Assembly (NCBI GenBank): GCA_028290545.1
Contig: JAQGJP010000033.1
Location: 17,443 to 81,442, forward strand
DNA length: 64,000 nt
From: Rhizobium sp.
GTDB lineage: Bacteria > Pseudomonadota > Alphaproteobacteria > Rhizobiales > Rhizobiaceae
Reading direction: 5' to 3'
Shown here in pieces: positions 1 through 9,008 of this stretch. The first letter of the stretch is position 1. Each line of letters starts with the position of its first letter. The translations under genes and the position numbers were made by a program. Under the pieces are notes generated by a model that made no database searches, was not told the origin of the DNA, and was given only the letters and a program-made list of their open reading frames with translations.

Positions 1-19
1 GAACCAGAGTACCGCTCAT
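1..19 (-). CDS. Start of next ABC-operon gene, cut by window edge
   Basis: An ATG at 19..17 on the minus strand overlaps the stop codon of the upstream ATPase gene (ATGA overlap) and opens a frame beginning MSGTLV before the window ends. From its position in a peptide-type ABC operon it is probably the second ATPase (OppF/DppF type) or a permease. Only six codons are visible, so the product is inferred from context alone. Confidence 0.4.
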
Positions 20-1050
20 TGTGCCGTCTCCTTCGATGCAAAATGGCAAGCCGCCAGCGATTGCGTCCCCGGCACGGGGGCCAGGGCTGGTGTCGTGCCG
101 CAGATGGGCCGGGCCTTGGGGCAGCGCGGCGCAAAGGCGCAGCCGGCTGGCCGGTTCCTGGGCGAGGGCACGACGCCCTCGATTGATTCGAGACGGCCGG
201 CACTGGCCCTGCCGCCCTGCACCCTGCAGCGCATCAACGCTTGCGTATAGGGATGCGCCGGCCGTTCGAAGAGATCGTCGGCCGTGCCCTGCTCGACCAC
301 GCGCCCGGCATACATTACCGCCACGGTGTCGGCGATTTCTGCGACGACACCGAGATCATGGGTGACGAACACCAGCGCCATGCCGGTTTCGGCTTGCAGG
401 CGCTTCAACAGCTTGAGGATTTGCGCCTGGATGGTGACGTCGAGCGCCGTCGTCGGCTCGTCGGCGATCAGCAGTCTTGGATGGCAGGCCAGCGCCATCG
501 CGATCATCACGCGCTGGCACATGCCGCCGGAAAGCTGGTGCGGATAGGCTTGGGCGTTGCGCGCGGGATCCGGGATGCCGACGTGCTCCAGCAGGGCGAG
601 CGTTTCCGCCTCGGCTTCCTGCGCGCTCTTGCCGGAATGGATGAGAATGGATTCCGCGATCTGCCGGCCCACCCGCTGCACGGGATTGAGCGAAGCCATC
701 GGGTTCTGGAAGATCATCGCGGCGTCGCGGCCGCGCATGGCGTTGAGTTCGTACTCCGGGCGCCCGACGAGTTCCTCGCCGAAAAGCTTGATCGACCCGG
801 ATTTGATCGACAGCGGCGCGGTCAGCAGCATCAGCGCCGACATGCAGGTCAGGCTCTTGCCACAGCCGCTCTCGCCGACGAGGCACAGCGTTTCGCCCGG
901 CGCGACGCTGAGCGACAGCGACTGGACGAGGGAATAGTTGCCGGTTCCGACCGTGAGGTCACGGATCTCCATGGCGGCCGGCACTGCGGCAGCCAGCGGC
1001 GTGGGAGCGGGGGAAGCAATGCTTCCCCCGGGATTGTAGACGGATGTCAC
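16..1050 (-). CDS. Peptide-type ABC transporter ATP-binding protein (OppD/DppD-like)
   Basis: Cytoplasmic ATPase of an oligopeptide/dipeptide/nickel-class importer. Visible motifs are Walker A (GESGCGKS), a Q-loop ([12 protein letters not shown]), the signature LSGGMCQRV, Walker B ([12 protein letters not shown]) and the H-loop (VTHD). The C-terminal oligopeptide extension with its Cys-rich segment ([14 protein letters not shown]) is present; this is typical of OppD/DppD and absent from sugar-type ATPases. The start is a GTG overlapping the stop of the binding-protein gene (GTGA), implying translational coupling. The N-terminus carries about 25 extra Pro/Ala-rich residues before MEIRDLTVG, so an internal ATG is an alternative start. 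The substrate cannot be told. Confidence 0.9.
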   Translation of the reverse strand: MTSVYNPGGSIASPAPTPLAAAVPAAMEIRDLTVGTGNYSLVQSLSLSVAPGETLCLVGESGCGKSLTCMSALMLLTAPLSIKSGSIKLFGEELVGRPEYELNAMRGRDAAMIFQNPMASLNPVQRVGRQIAESILIHSGKSAQEAEAETLALLEHVGIPDPARNAQAYPHQLSGGMCQRVMIAMALACHPRLLIADEPTTALDVTIQAQILKLLKRLQAETGMALVFVTHDLGVVAEIADTVAVMYAGRVVEQGTADDLFERPAHPYTQALMRCRVQGGRASAGRLESIEGVVPSPRNRPAGCAFAPRCPKARPICGTTPALAPVPGTQSLAACHFASKETAQ

Positions 1051-2627
1051 TTCGCTGCCTTCGTGTCAGTTAGATTATAGGGACGCAGGTCCATGTAGTA
1101 GAAGGTGTATGGCTGCCACTTGAGCGACTTGCGGATGCCATAGGTCTCGAGCGGCTGGTAGAGGATGGTGCCCGGCGCTTCGTCTTCCCAGGTGTCGAGC
1201 AGTTGCTTGGCCAGGGCCTGGCGCTTGGGCAGGTCGACCTCGGTCGAGAGCTGGGTGCCGATCGCGTTGAACTTGTCCGAGCTCCACATCTTCCAGGTCT
1301 TCTGGTCCGCACCATAGGGACCCCACGAGGCCCAGACGCCGCCGAGCGGATCGGGATAACGGGTCGAGTTCGACCAGGTGCGGATCATCAGCTGGTCCAG
1401 CGGCATCGAGTCGAGAGTTTCGGTGACGTTGAGCGTGGCGTTGACGCCGACAGCCTTCCACATCTCGATGATGGCCTGCGCGGCCGGCACCGAGTTCAGG
1501 GAGTAGTTGCCCTGGGTGCTGTAGGTGATTTCCTCACCCTTGTAGCCGGCGGCTGCCAACAGTGCCTTGGCCTTCTCGGGGTTGTACTCGAAGCCCGGAC
1601 GCGAGGCGTCGTACATGTCGCCATACTCGGGATACTGGTGGCTCTTCGGCACGATCGCCTTGCCGTTCCAGAGCGCATCGACGAGCAGCTTGCGGTCGAT
1701 GGCCAGGCCCAGTGCCTGACGGACCCGCTTGTCGGCGAGAACCGGATTGTGGGTGTTATAGGCAAGCACGTGCGAGTTCGCCAGCACGACGCTGCGGGTC
1801 TCGATTTCCGGATAGCCGTTGATCTGCTCGATCTGGTCCGGGGCAACGTTGGTGATCATGTCGAATTCGCCGCTGATCAGGCCCGCGACGCGCACTGCCG
1901 GCTCCGGCACCTTGCGGAAGGTGACCGATGCGGCAGTCGGCTTGCCGCCGAAATAGTCGTCGTTGGCAAGCAGTCGAATGTACTGGTCGGTCTTGTATTC
2001 GGCGAGCTTGAAGGGACCGGTACCAACCGGGAAGTGTGGGATGCCGCCATCGGTCTTGGCCTTTTCCAGCCAATCCTGCTTGTTGACGATCCAGGAGGCC
2101 CATGAGGACAACCGCTGTTCGATCAACGGATCGGGCTTCTTGGTGACGAAGCGCACGGTCAGCGGATCAACCGCCTCGATGTGGTCGAGCACCACGAAAT
2201 ACCCCTTGCCCTCGGGGAGCTTGGAATCGGCGCCGGTCATGCGTTCCGGCGAGAAGGTGAAGACCACGTCGTCGGCTGTAAGCGGAGCGCCGTTGTGGAA
2301 TTTCACGCCGGCGCGCAGCTTCAGTTCGAGCGTACGGTCGTCGATATGCTTCCAGCTTTCAGCGAGGCCCGGGACCAGCTTGGAACCGCTGCCATCTGCC
2401 TGTGAAAGGAAATCGCGGCGGATCAGCGTATCGAAGATATTGTAATTGATCCGCGTTCCGACGTTGGACAGTTCCTTGGCCGGCTCGAGCGTGGCCGGAT
2501 GGTCGGCTACGGCGATCACCAGATTGGGCCTTGTATCGGCAGCGGCTGCCGGCAGGGCCAGCGAGGCGACGGCGATCATGATCAGCGACGCGATGGTCGG
2601 GAGATGGAGTAGTTTTGAAATCCGCAT
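1047..2627 (-). CDS. ABC transporter substrate-binding protein, family 5 (peptide/nickel type)
   Basis: Periplasmic binding protein of about 526 residues, the usual size for the DppA/OppA/NikA family. A Sec signal peptide is clear (basic MRISK, hydrophobic core, AAA cleavage region near residue 30). The mature part has family signatures such as the LAESWKHIDDRTLELKLRAGVKF region and ADDVVFTFS. It is the first gene of the operon and is coupled by a GTGA overlap to the ATPase gene. No permease gene lies between binding protein and ATPase, so permeases are either beyond the left edge or elsewhere. A perfect palindrome about 100 bp upstream may be its operator. Ligand unknown. Confidence 0.9.
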   Translation of the reverse strand: MRISKLLHLPTIASLIMIAVASLALPAAAADTRPNLVIAVADHPATLEPAKELSNVGTRINYNIFDTLIRRDFLSQADGSGSKLVPGLAESWKHIDDRTLELKLRAGVKFHNGAPLTADDVVFTFSPERMTGADSKLPEGKGYFVVLDHIEAVDPLTVRFVTKKPDPLIEQRLSSWASWIVNKQDWLEKAKTDGGIPHFPVGTGPFKLAEYKTDQYIRLLANDDYFGGKPTAASVTFRKVPEPAVRVAGLISGEFDMITNVAPDQIEQINGYPEIETRSVVLANSHVLAYNTHNPVLADKRVRQALGLAIDRKLLVDALWNGKAIVPKSHQYPEYGDMYDASRPGFEYNPEKAKALLAAAGYKGEEITYSTQGNYSLNSVPAAQAIIEMWKAVGVNATLNVTETLDSMPLDQLMIRTWSNSTRYPDPLGGVWASWGPYGADQKTWKMWSSDKFNAIGTQLSTEVDLPKRQALAKQLLDTWEDEAPGTILYQPLETYGIRKSLKWQPYTFYYMDLRPYNLTDTKAAK

Positions 2628-2724
2628 GGTCTTTCCTAGTGGTTCGTGATGCCGCGCTCACTAGGTTTCGAACATTACAGATCTGTGACAAATGCACGAA
2701 AGGCGGCACCGGCGATGCTTTATG

Positions 2725-2740
2725 CGCATAAGCTTATGCG
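2725..2740. promoter_or_regulatory. Perfect 16-bp palindrome, candidate operator
   Basis: CGCATAAGCTTATGCG reads identically on both strands. It lies about 100 bp upstream of the start of the family 5 binding-protein gene, a normal place for an activator or repressor site. The regulator is not identified in this window. Confidence 0.4.
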
Positions 2741-3256
2741 ACCGGCGTTCTGTCGGGCAGTGAGAGCTGGCTCGGGGTGCTTGAACAGATCCGGGCATTT
2801 GGCCAAGTGGATTCCGGCCTCGATTATGCTGTTTGCGGACCGGCATCAGCGCGTTCGGTAAGCCTGGTCCGGTGTTTGCCGGTCAATCGACGAATGCGGG
2901 CGTCAGGTGTTGTTGAAGGTCAGATACCGGCCGATGCCGGCTTGGGCTTCCGGATCGCTGCACCGCGCGATCCTCTGATCGAGCCGCGTGCGAGAAGCAT
3001 GCGGCAGTCCTTTTTTGGTATTACTGTAGGACCTCGATATTAACCTTGCCGCCGGATAAATGGAGTTCTTTTTGTACATTTGCTTGTATCAGTTCGAGAC
3101 AGCTTAATTTTTCAGTGCACAAAATAATTGCAAGTAGAATAATTTTAGGCAGACCAGGAGCTGCCTCTCGTAATAATCCGAGAAACAGGTGTTTCAAAAC
3201 GATTATCCCTGGAGCCGAGCCGTATACCCGGCTTCCGATTCGTCGCTTTATGGTAG

Positions 3257-3286
3257 TTGACTAAATTTACATTATGCTAATTATTA
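3257..3286 (+). promoter_or_regulatory. Possible promoter of the cellulose operon
   Basis: TTGACT at 3257-3262 is followed after 18 bases by TTATTA (3281-3286), in an AT-rich stretch about 30 bp before the bcsA start. The -10 match is imperfect, so this is a weak prediction. Confidence 0.25.
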
Positions 3287-3317
3287 AGGAAAGGTAAATC
3301 GATATGGAGTTTACGCC

Positions 3318-5531
3318 ATGTTGCGTACAGTTTCTCTGTCTATATGGATGATATCTGCGCTGGCCATCTTTTCTCTCGTCTTTCAGCCAGTAGGTGCAGA
3401 TATTCAACTTCTTGTCTCTGTAATAACAATCGTCTTCCTTTTTGTTATTACCCGCTTCAAAGCAAAAGGGCCTTGGAGATATATCGCTCTGGCAACAGCC
3501 AGCATCATTGTGCTTCGCTATGCTTATTGGCGTACAACGAGCACATTGCCGCCGATCGATGATCTGGTCTCCTTTATCCCCGGAATCGTGCTCTACATCG
3601 CAGAAATGTTCTGCATTTTCATGTTCCTGATCAGTGTGTTCGTGGTTTCCGACCCGATAACGCGCAAGCCCGCCAGGAAGCAGGAAGATCAGGATCTGCC
3701 CACGGTCGATGTCTTTGTGCCCTCCTACAACGAGAGCAAGGAAATACTCTCGCTAACGCTCGGCGCCGCCGTCGCCATGGATTATCCCCGCGACAAGTTC
3801 AATGTTTACTTGCTTGACGATGGCGGCACCGACCAAAAGCGCAACAACGCCGATGCCGATATCGCCGAAGCCGCCACGCAGCGCGGCAATGAACTCAGGC
3901 AGCTCTGCGCAGAACTCGGCGCGCTCTATCTGACCCGCCCGGAAAACGTTCACGCAAAGGCGGGCAACCTCAATTCAGGTCTTGAACGGACATCCGGCGA
4001 AGTGATTGCAGTATTCGACGCCGACCATGCGCCGGAACGCAACTTCCTCCGCGAAACCATCGGTTATTTTGCGGAAGATCCGGACCTTTTCCTTGTCCAG
4101 ACACCACATTTCTTCGCCAATCCCGATCCGGTCGAACGCAATCTTGGAACCTACAAGAACATGCCGGCGGAGAACGAAATGTTCTATTCGACCATCCAGA
4201 AGGGCCTCGACCGCTGGAACGCCTCGTTCTTCTGCGGCTCCGCAGCCCTGCTGCGCCGGGAAGCACTCGAGGAAGTCGGAGGCTTCTCGGGCATCACCAT
4301 TACCGAGGACTGCGAGACGGCGCTCGAACTTCATTCCCGAGGCTGGAACAGTGTCTATGTCGACAAGCCCCTGATTACGGGCCTTCAACCGGAGACTTTC
4401 GCGAGCTTCATCGGCCAGCGTTCCCGCTGGTGCCGCGGCATGGTGCAGATCCTTCTGCTCAAGAACCCGCTGTTCAAGCAGGGTCTGACCTTCGCACAGC
4501 GCATCAGCTATATGTCCAGCTGCTTCTTCTGGATGTTTCCCTTCGTCAGGGCGACCTTCCTGTTGGCGCCGGTGCTTTTCATCCTCTTCAACCTGAAGAT
4601 CTTCAATGCGTCGGCTGCGGAATTCGTTTCCTACACCGTCACATATCTGGTCGCTTCGGAGATCCTCCGGAACTATCTGTTCGGCAATGTTCGCTGGCCC
4701 TGGATTTCCGAACTCTACGAATATGTGCAGTCGGTATTTCTGGTCCGTGCCATCATCAGCGTTCTGCTCAACCCCCGCAAGCCGACCTTCAATGTAACGG
4801 ACAAGGGCGTATCGTTGACGCAGAGGCAGCTCTCGGAACTCGCCTGGCCGTTCTTCGCGATCTTCGTCGGCCTGGCATTCGTGCTCTACATGGCGATCCA
4901 CCGGTACCAGACCGAACCGGCACTTGGCGACCTGATCATCATCACCGGCGCTTGGAACCTGCTTAACCTGATCATTGCCGGGGCGGCCCTGGGTATCGTC
5001 ACCGAACAACCCACCGATAATGAAGGCATCAGCCTTCCGTCTGCCAGACAGGCGGAGATCCAGATCGGTGATCGCAGCATTCCGGTCACGGTGCGTCGAA
5101 TCTCCGCCCAGAAGGCCGAGATCGAGATCCGCCGGGGCGTGGCCGCCAATCTCCGCAAGGGCGACTATGCGCGGCTGGCACTCGTCAACCCGCCCGAAGG
5201 AATGGTCATTACCTCCATTCCGCTGTTCGTCGGCAAACCGATCAGCATGGATCATCGGAGCTTTTCGGTCGATTTCGACGCCGATACCCAGCATTTCGCG
5301 GCAATCGCAAACCTGATGCTGAACGATCTCGATCTGCCGCGGCAGTTGCGCCAGAAACGTCAGCGTGGACGGATGTATCTGCCGGCCCTGCTGCAATTGC
5401 TGAAATGGGCGATTGTCTGCCCGTTCCTGGCCACCGCCGCCGCCCTGTCATCCAAACCGGACGCAGAACGTGTCACGCGCAGACGTCGCGAGCTTGCTGA
5501 CAAAGCCAAGGCCGCCGCCAAAGCCATCTGA
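3318..5531 (+). CDS. bcsA: Cellulose synthase catalytic subunit BcsA (degenerate PilZ domain)
   Basis: Inner-membrane family 2 glycosyltransferase polymerising UDP-glucose into beta-1,4-glucan. The 737 residues show N-terminal membrane helices (about 5-110) and a GT2 core with DD (167-168), FDADHA (233-238), TED (329-331) and QRSRW (367-371), then more membrane helices to about 560 and a beta-barrel PilZ-like region (about 570-665). GGAG at 3306-3309 sets the start. The PilZ signatures are not seen: there is no RxxxR after the last helix (the segment reads TEQPTDNEG...SARQAEIQIG), and the expected D/NxSxxG is replaced by RRISAQKAEI. If so, activation by c-di-GMP may be lost or altered. First gene of bcsA-bcsB-bcsZ. 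Confidence 0.95.
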   Translation: MLRTVSLSIWMISALAIFSLVFQPVGADIQLLVSVITIVFLFVITRFKAKGPWRYIALATASIIVLRYAYWRTTSTLPPIDDLVSFIPGIVLYIAEMFCIFMFLISVFVVSDPITRKPARKQEDQDLPTVDVFVPSYNESKEILSLTLGAAVAMDYPRDKFNVYLLDDGGTDQKRNNADADIAEAATQRGNELRQLCAELGALYLTRPENVHAKAGNLNSGLERTSGEVIAVFDADHAPERNFLRETIGYFAEDPDLFLVQTPHFFANPDPVERNLGTYKNMPAENEMFYSTIQKGLDRWNASFFCGSAALLRREALEEVGGFSGITITEDCETALELHSRGWNSVYVDKPLITGLQPETFASFIGQRSRWCRGMVQILLLKNPLFKQGLTFAQRISYMSSCFFWMFPFVRATFLLAPVLFILFNLKIFNASAAEFVSYTVTYLVASEILRNYLFGNVRWPWISELYEYVQSVFLVRAIISVLLNPRKPTFNVTDKGVSLTQRQLSELAWPFFAIFVGLAFVLYMAIHRYQTEPALGDLIIITGAWNLLNLIIAGAALGIVTEQPTDNEGISLPSARQAEIQIGDRSIPVTVRRISAQKAEIEIRRGVAANLRKGDYARLALVNPPEGMVITSIPLFVGKPISMDHRSFSVDFDADTQHFAAIANLMLNDLDLPRQLRQKRQRGRMYLPALLQLLKWAIVCPFLATAAALSSKPDAERVTRRRRELADKAKAAAKAI

Positions 5532-5554
5532 GTTCGTAAACGAGGAATGTAGTC

Positions 5555-7927
5555 ATGTCTCTTCATCAGCCTTTCGCCATGCTCCTGCTCTCCTCCCTTG
5601 CTGCAACGACAACGTTGTCGTCTGCCAAGGCGGCTGAGCCTGCGCCGTTCCAGCTCAATCAGACAACCGTTGCTCCGGTCATCCAGCAGAACACTCTCGG
5701 CGGCAATTTGCGCAAGATGGCCGCAAATCAGTTCGAACTGTTCTTTGGTGGAGAATATGCCAGCCGCACGCTGTCGTTCTTCGCATTGCCCGACGAGGCG
5801 GCGACATCCTCGACGCTCGTCCTGACCCTTCAAACGGCCATTTCGGTGGCGCCTGAACAGTCCAGGATGGTCGTCAAGGTCAATGGTGCCGATGTCGGTT
5901 CGACCGGTCTCATCGCCGGCAGCCCGCGCCGTATCGAGTTCAATGTACCGGCGGGCGTTATCCATCCGGGATATAACGCTGTGACGATCGAAGCCGATCA
6001 GCGGCATCGCGTCGATTGCAGCATCAACGCGACCTACGAACTGTGGACCAAGATCGACCCGGAACAGAGCGGCTTTCTCTACGCAAACAGCGCCAAGTCA
6101 AATCTATCGTTGGTCGATCTGCTGCCGCTCTCGGGAACCACGAATGGCCGCACCGCCATCCGCATCATTCTGCCCCCGGAAGCGCAGATGGGAGAATTCG
6201 ACCGGGCATTGAATGTTGTCCAGGCTCTGACGATCCTTGGCAATTTCAATCATCCGGCGGTCGAATTCGCCTCGACCCCCGGCACGGGCGCCGGCATTGA
6301 TGTTTACCTCGGCACCAAGGCCGAGCTGGCGTCCATGCTCGGAAGCGGGCACAGGTCCGTCACCTCGGATGACCCTATTGTCGTGGAAGCCGCGGACAAG
6401 GACGACCGCAAGCGCCTGGTTATCAGCGGCACAGATAAGAGCGATCTCGATACTCGCGCCCTGGAACTCGCTTCCCTCGCTGCGGCAGACCATCCTGTCG
6501 GAACAGCACAAGGCCTGAATGCCCTTGTCAATCTGAAGGGAAGGACGCTGACACCGGGACAGAAAGTGTCGCTGTCGGAGCTGGGCTATACCGCGAAGCG
6601 CTTTGCCGGACGATATTCCGTCTCGCAACTCAATTTCACCATGCCGTCGGACTTCTATCCCGGCGACTATTCGAGCATGAACCTTCACCTGAACGCGCTC
6701 TATGTCGGCGGTCTTGCACCGGAGGCGGTGTTGTCCATCAAGGCCAACAGCAAGGTCGTCGCCAATATCCCGCTGAGCTCGACGCGTGAAGGCGAGATCA
6801 AGGACCAGCGTCTGCCGATTCCGTTCAGCGTTCTCAGGCCGGGCCAGAACACGCTTCAGATCGAAGCACGACTGCCGTCGCATCTCGACAATGCCTGCGA
6901 CTCGGTGGACAAGGCATCTGCGGCAGTCAGACTGTCGATCAGCGACAATTCCTATCTTGAGATCCCGGATTACGCCCGGATCGGTCGTTATCCAGACATC
7001 GCTGTGCTGACATCCGGCCTGACGCCGAAACGCGAAGGCGAAGCAGATCCACTGACTTATCTGTTCGTGCCGAGCTATGAAAAGCAGGGCATGAATGCGG
7101 CCGCGACCTTCATTGCCAAGATGGCTTATTCCTCAGGCAGGATCAAAAGGGTGGAATTCACCTCGATGCTGCCGGAGCTCGACACAACCAATCTCATCGC
7201 TTTCGGCAGTTTCGACACCCTGCCGTCTGAACTGATGACGAGGATGAAGCTCGACTTCATCAACATCAGGAGCGCTTCCGTCAAGGCGTCGCCTCTCGAA
7301 GTCGCCAGCCTGGACAATCGTGCTTTACCGACGCTGACAACACAAACCACCAGCGATGCTCCCGATCTCGCTTCGCTGTGGTCAAGGACGGCAAACGTTT
7401 CAGACTATGCCAATGCCTTTATGCAGGCTCCAGTCGCCCAATCCACCGCTGCGCTGAACGCCGTCAAGCATATGGCGGCCGCGGAAATGCAGAAGTTGAA
7501 CCTGAAATATCTGCCGTCGCTGCTCGACGAGCGGCGTGAGGAAACGTTCTCGCCATCTGCCGATGCAACGCTCGTGGTGGCACAGGAAAGTTCGGATACC
7601 GGTGGTGTCTGGACTGTGATCGCCTCGCGCAAGGCAGAAACCATCGAAACGCAGACTGACATCCTGACGGATTATAATGTCTGGAACAAGCTGGGAGGTG
7701 CTGTTCAGAGCCTTTCCGACACCGGCGAGATCCTCGATCAGAAGGTCAGCGCCCGGGAATATCTTTTCCAGACCCAGCCCATGACCATTTCCAACAGCCG
7801 GCTCGTCGCTGCGGGTTGGCTCGCCAACAACGCCGAAATCTACGTCAGCGCTTTGCTGGGCGCAGCCATCCTGCTCGGCATCGGCACCTTCCTGGTTCTG
7901 GTTACGGGGCGCCGCACCAATGGATAA
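5555..7927 (+). CDS. bcsB: Cellulose synthase regulatory/accessory subunit BcsB
   Basis: Periplasmic, membrane-anchored partner of BcsA that guides the emerging glucan. The 790-residue protein has a signal peptide (about 1-27), a long periplasmic part with BcsB-like carbohydrate-binding and flavodoxin-like modules, and one C-terminal transmembrane helix (about 760-783) ending in GRRTNG, as needed to complete BcsA. Start ATG at 5555 follows GAGGAA. It lies 23 bp after bcsA, and its stop overlaps the bcsZ start by 8 bp, so all are one operon. The family name cyclic-di-GMP-binding protein is historical; binding in BcsA-BcsB complexes is by the BcsA PilZ domain. Confidence 0.93.
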   Translation: MSLHQPFAMLLLSSLAATTTLSSAKAAEPAPFQLNQTTVAPVIQQNTLGGNLRKMAANQFELFFGGEYASRTLSFFALPDEAATSSTLVLTLQTAISVAPEQSRMVVKVNGADVGSTGLIAGSPRRIEFNVPAGVIHPGYNAVTIEADQRHRVDCSINATYELWTKIDPEQSGFLYANSAKSNLSLVDLLPLSGTTNGRTAIRIILPPEAQMGEFDRALNVVQALTILGNFNHPAVEFASTPGTGAGIDVYLGTKAELASMLGSGHRSVTSDDPIVVEAADKDDRKRLVISGTDKSDLDTRALELASLAAADHPVGTAQGLNALVNLKGRTLTPGQKVSLSELGYTAKRFAGRYSVSQLNFTMPSDFYPGDYSSMNLHLNALYVGGLAPEAVLSIKANSKVVANIPLSSTREGEIKDQRLPIPFSVLRPGQNTLQIEARLPSHLDNACDSVDKASAAVRLSISDNSYLEIPDYARIGRYPDIAVLTSGLTPKREGEADPLTYLFVPSYEKQGMNAAATFIAKMAYSSGRIKRVEFTSMLPELDTTNLIAFGSFDTLPSELMTRMKLDFINIRSASVKASPLEVASLDNRALPTLTTQTTSDAPDLASLWSRTANVSDYANAFMQAPVAQSTAALNAVKHMAAAEMQKLNLKYLPSLLDERREETFSPSADATLVVAQESSDTGGVWTVIASRKAETIETQTDILTDYNVWNKLGGAVQSLSDTGEILDQKVSAREYLFQTQPMTISNSRLVAAGWLANNAEIYVSALLGAAILLGIGTFLVLVTGRRTNG

Positions 7928-9008
7928 GGTCGTCAAGCGCCTTGCTGTCCTGGCAATGCTGTTCGCGGGTCTAACACCCGCGGCGGCAGCCCAGAAGGAC
8001 CAGGCGAATATTGTCCGGGAAGACTACCTTGTCGGTGCGTGGTGGCTTTACAAATCCGCCTTCGTCGACAACGGCAGGGTGATCGACCGTTCGAACGGCA
8101 ACATCTCGCATAGCGAAGGACAAGGCTATGGCATGCTGCTCGCCGTGGCGGCCAACGACCGCGATGGTTTCGAAGCCATCTGGGAATGGACCAGGAGCGA
8201 ACTCTATGTGCGCGGCGATGACCTTGCCGCGTGGAAATGGGATCCGAACGGCGCGCCGCATGTCAGCGATACCAACAACGCATCCGACGGCGATCTGCTG
8301 ATTGCATGGGCGCTCCTGCGTGCAGGCAACAGATGGGGTGAAAAGGGCTATACCGACCGCGCCGTCAACATCGCCGACACGCTTGCCAGGCAAGCAATCG
8401 TCACGGATCCGGTCCATGGCGTGCTGCTCCTGCCGGCTGCGAAAGGCTTTTCGAATTCAGAGCAGGCGGACGGTCCTGTCGTCAACCTTTCCTACTGGAT
8501 TTTTCCGGCGATCGAAGAACTGGGAACGATCAGCCCTGAATTCCCGGCCAAGGCGCTGATTGCATCCGGAACCCGGTTGCTCGGAACAGCCCGCTTCGGC
8601 ACCAGCCAGATGCCGGCGGACTGGATATCCCTGAAGGGCGCCTATCCCCGCCCCGCGCAGAAGTTCGCGCCGAATTTCGGCTACGACGCGGTGCGTATCC
8701 CGCTTTACGCCGCCTGGTACGGACATCAGCAGCCCGCGCTTCTCGCCAAAGTATACGACCAATGGAACAAGAATGGCAAAAACACGGTCCAGGTGATCGA
8801 ACTCGCCACCGCATCGCCGCTGGTTGCAATGCCGGACCCCGGCTACCAGGCAGTGAGTGAACTTCTGTCCTGCAGCCTTGGCAAGGATCGCGGCAGTCAC
8901 GTGATCGGTGCATTCGAACCGACCGAATACTATCCATCCACCCTTCATCTCATCAGCATCGTCGCAATCTCAGAGAGGTATCCTCAATGTCTGGAAAGTC
9001 TAAACTAA
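7920..9008 (+). CDS. bcsZ: Endo-1,4-beta-glucanase, GH8 (BcsZ/CelC)
   Basis: Periplasmic or secreted family 8 cellulase that trims nascent glucan and is needed for normal fibril formation in many cellulose producers. In Rhizobium leguminosarum bv. trifolii the related CelC2 has also been linked to root-hair infection. Length (362) fits BcsZ. A signal peptide ends near residue 24. The GH8 block SEGQGYGM has Glu66 as the likely general acid, and NNASDGDLLIAW holds the conserved catalytic/substrate Asp residues (123, 125). The start overlaps bcsB by 8 bp and the end overlaps the next gene by 22 bp, showing tight coupling. Confidence 0.93.
   Translation: MDKVVKRLAVLAMLFAGLTPAAAAQKDQANIVREDYLVGAWWLYKSAFVDNGRVIDRSNGNISHSEGQGYGMLLAVAANDRDGFEAIWEWTRSELYVRGDDLAAWKWDPNGAPHVSDTNNASDGDLLIAWALLRAGNRWGEKGYTDRAVNIADTLARQAIVTDPVHGVLLLPAAKGFSNSEQADGPVVNLSYWIFPAIEELGTISPEFPAKALIASGTRLLGTARFGTSQMPADWISLKGAYPRPAQKFAPNFGYDAVRIPLYAAWYGHQQPALLAKVYDQWNKNGKNTVQVIELATASPLVAMPDPGYQAVSELLSCSLGKDRGSHVIGAFEPTEYYPSTLHLISIVAISERYPQCLESLN

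Larger units (their letters stand above)
2628..3317. other. Intergenic region between peptide ABC operon and cellulose operon
   Basis: 690 bp between divergently transcribed genes. Short open frames exist on both strands but none has a convincing ribosome-binding site, codon pattern or recognisable protein. The left part holds two palindromes (2677-2686 ACAGATCTGT and 2725-2740). The right 300 bp is much more AT-rich than the surroundings and probably holds the promoter and leader of the cellulose operon. Confidence 0.6.

Noticed and set aside
3975..5396. 473-codon open frame on the - strand
   Set aside because: Antisense to bcsA, which has intact catalytic motifs and a ribosome-binding site.
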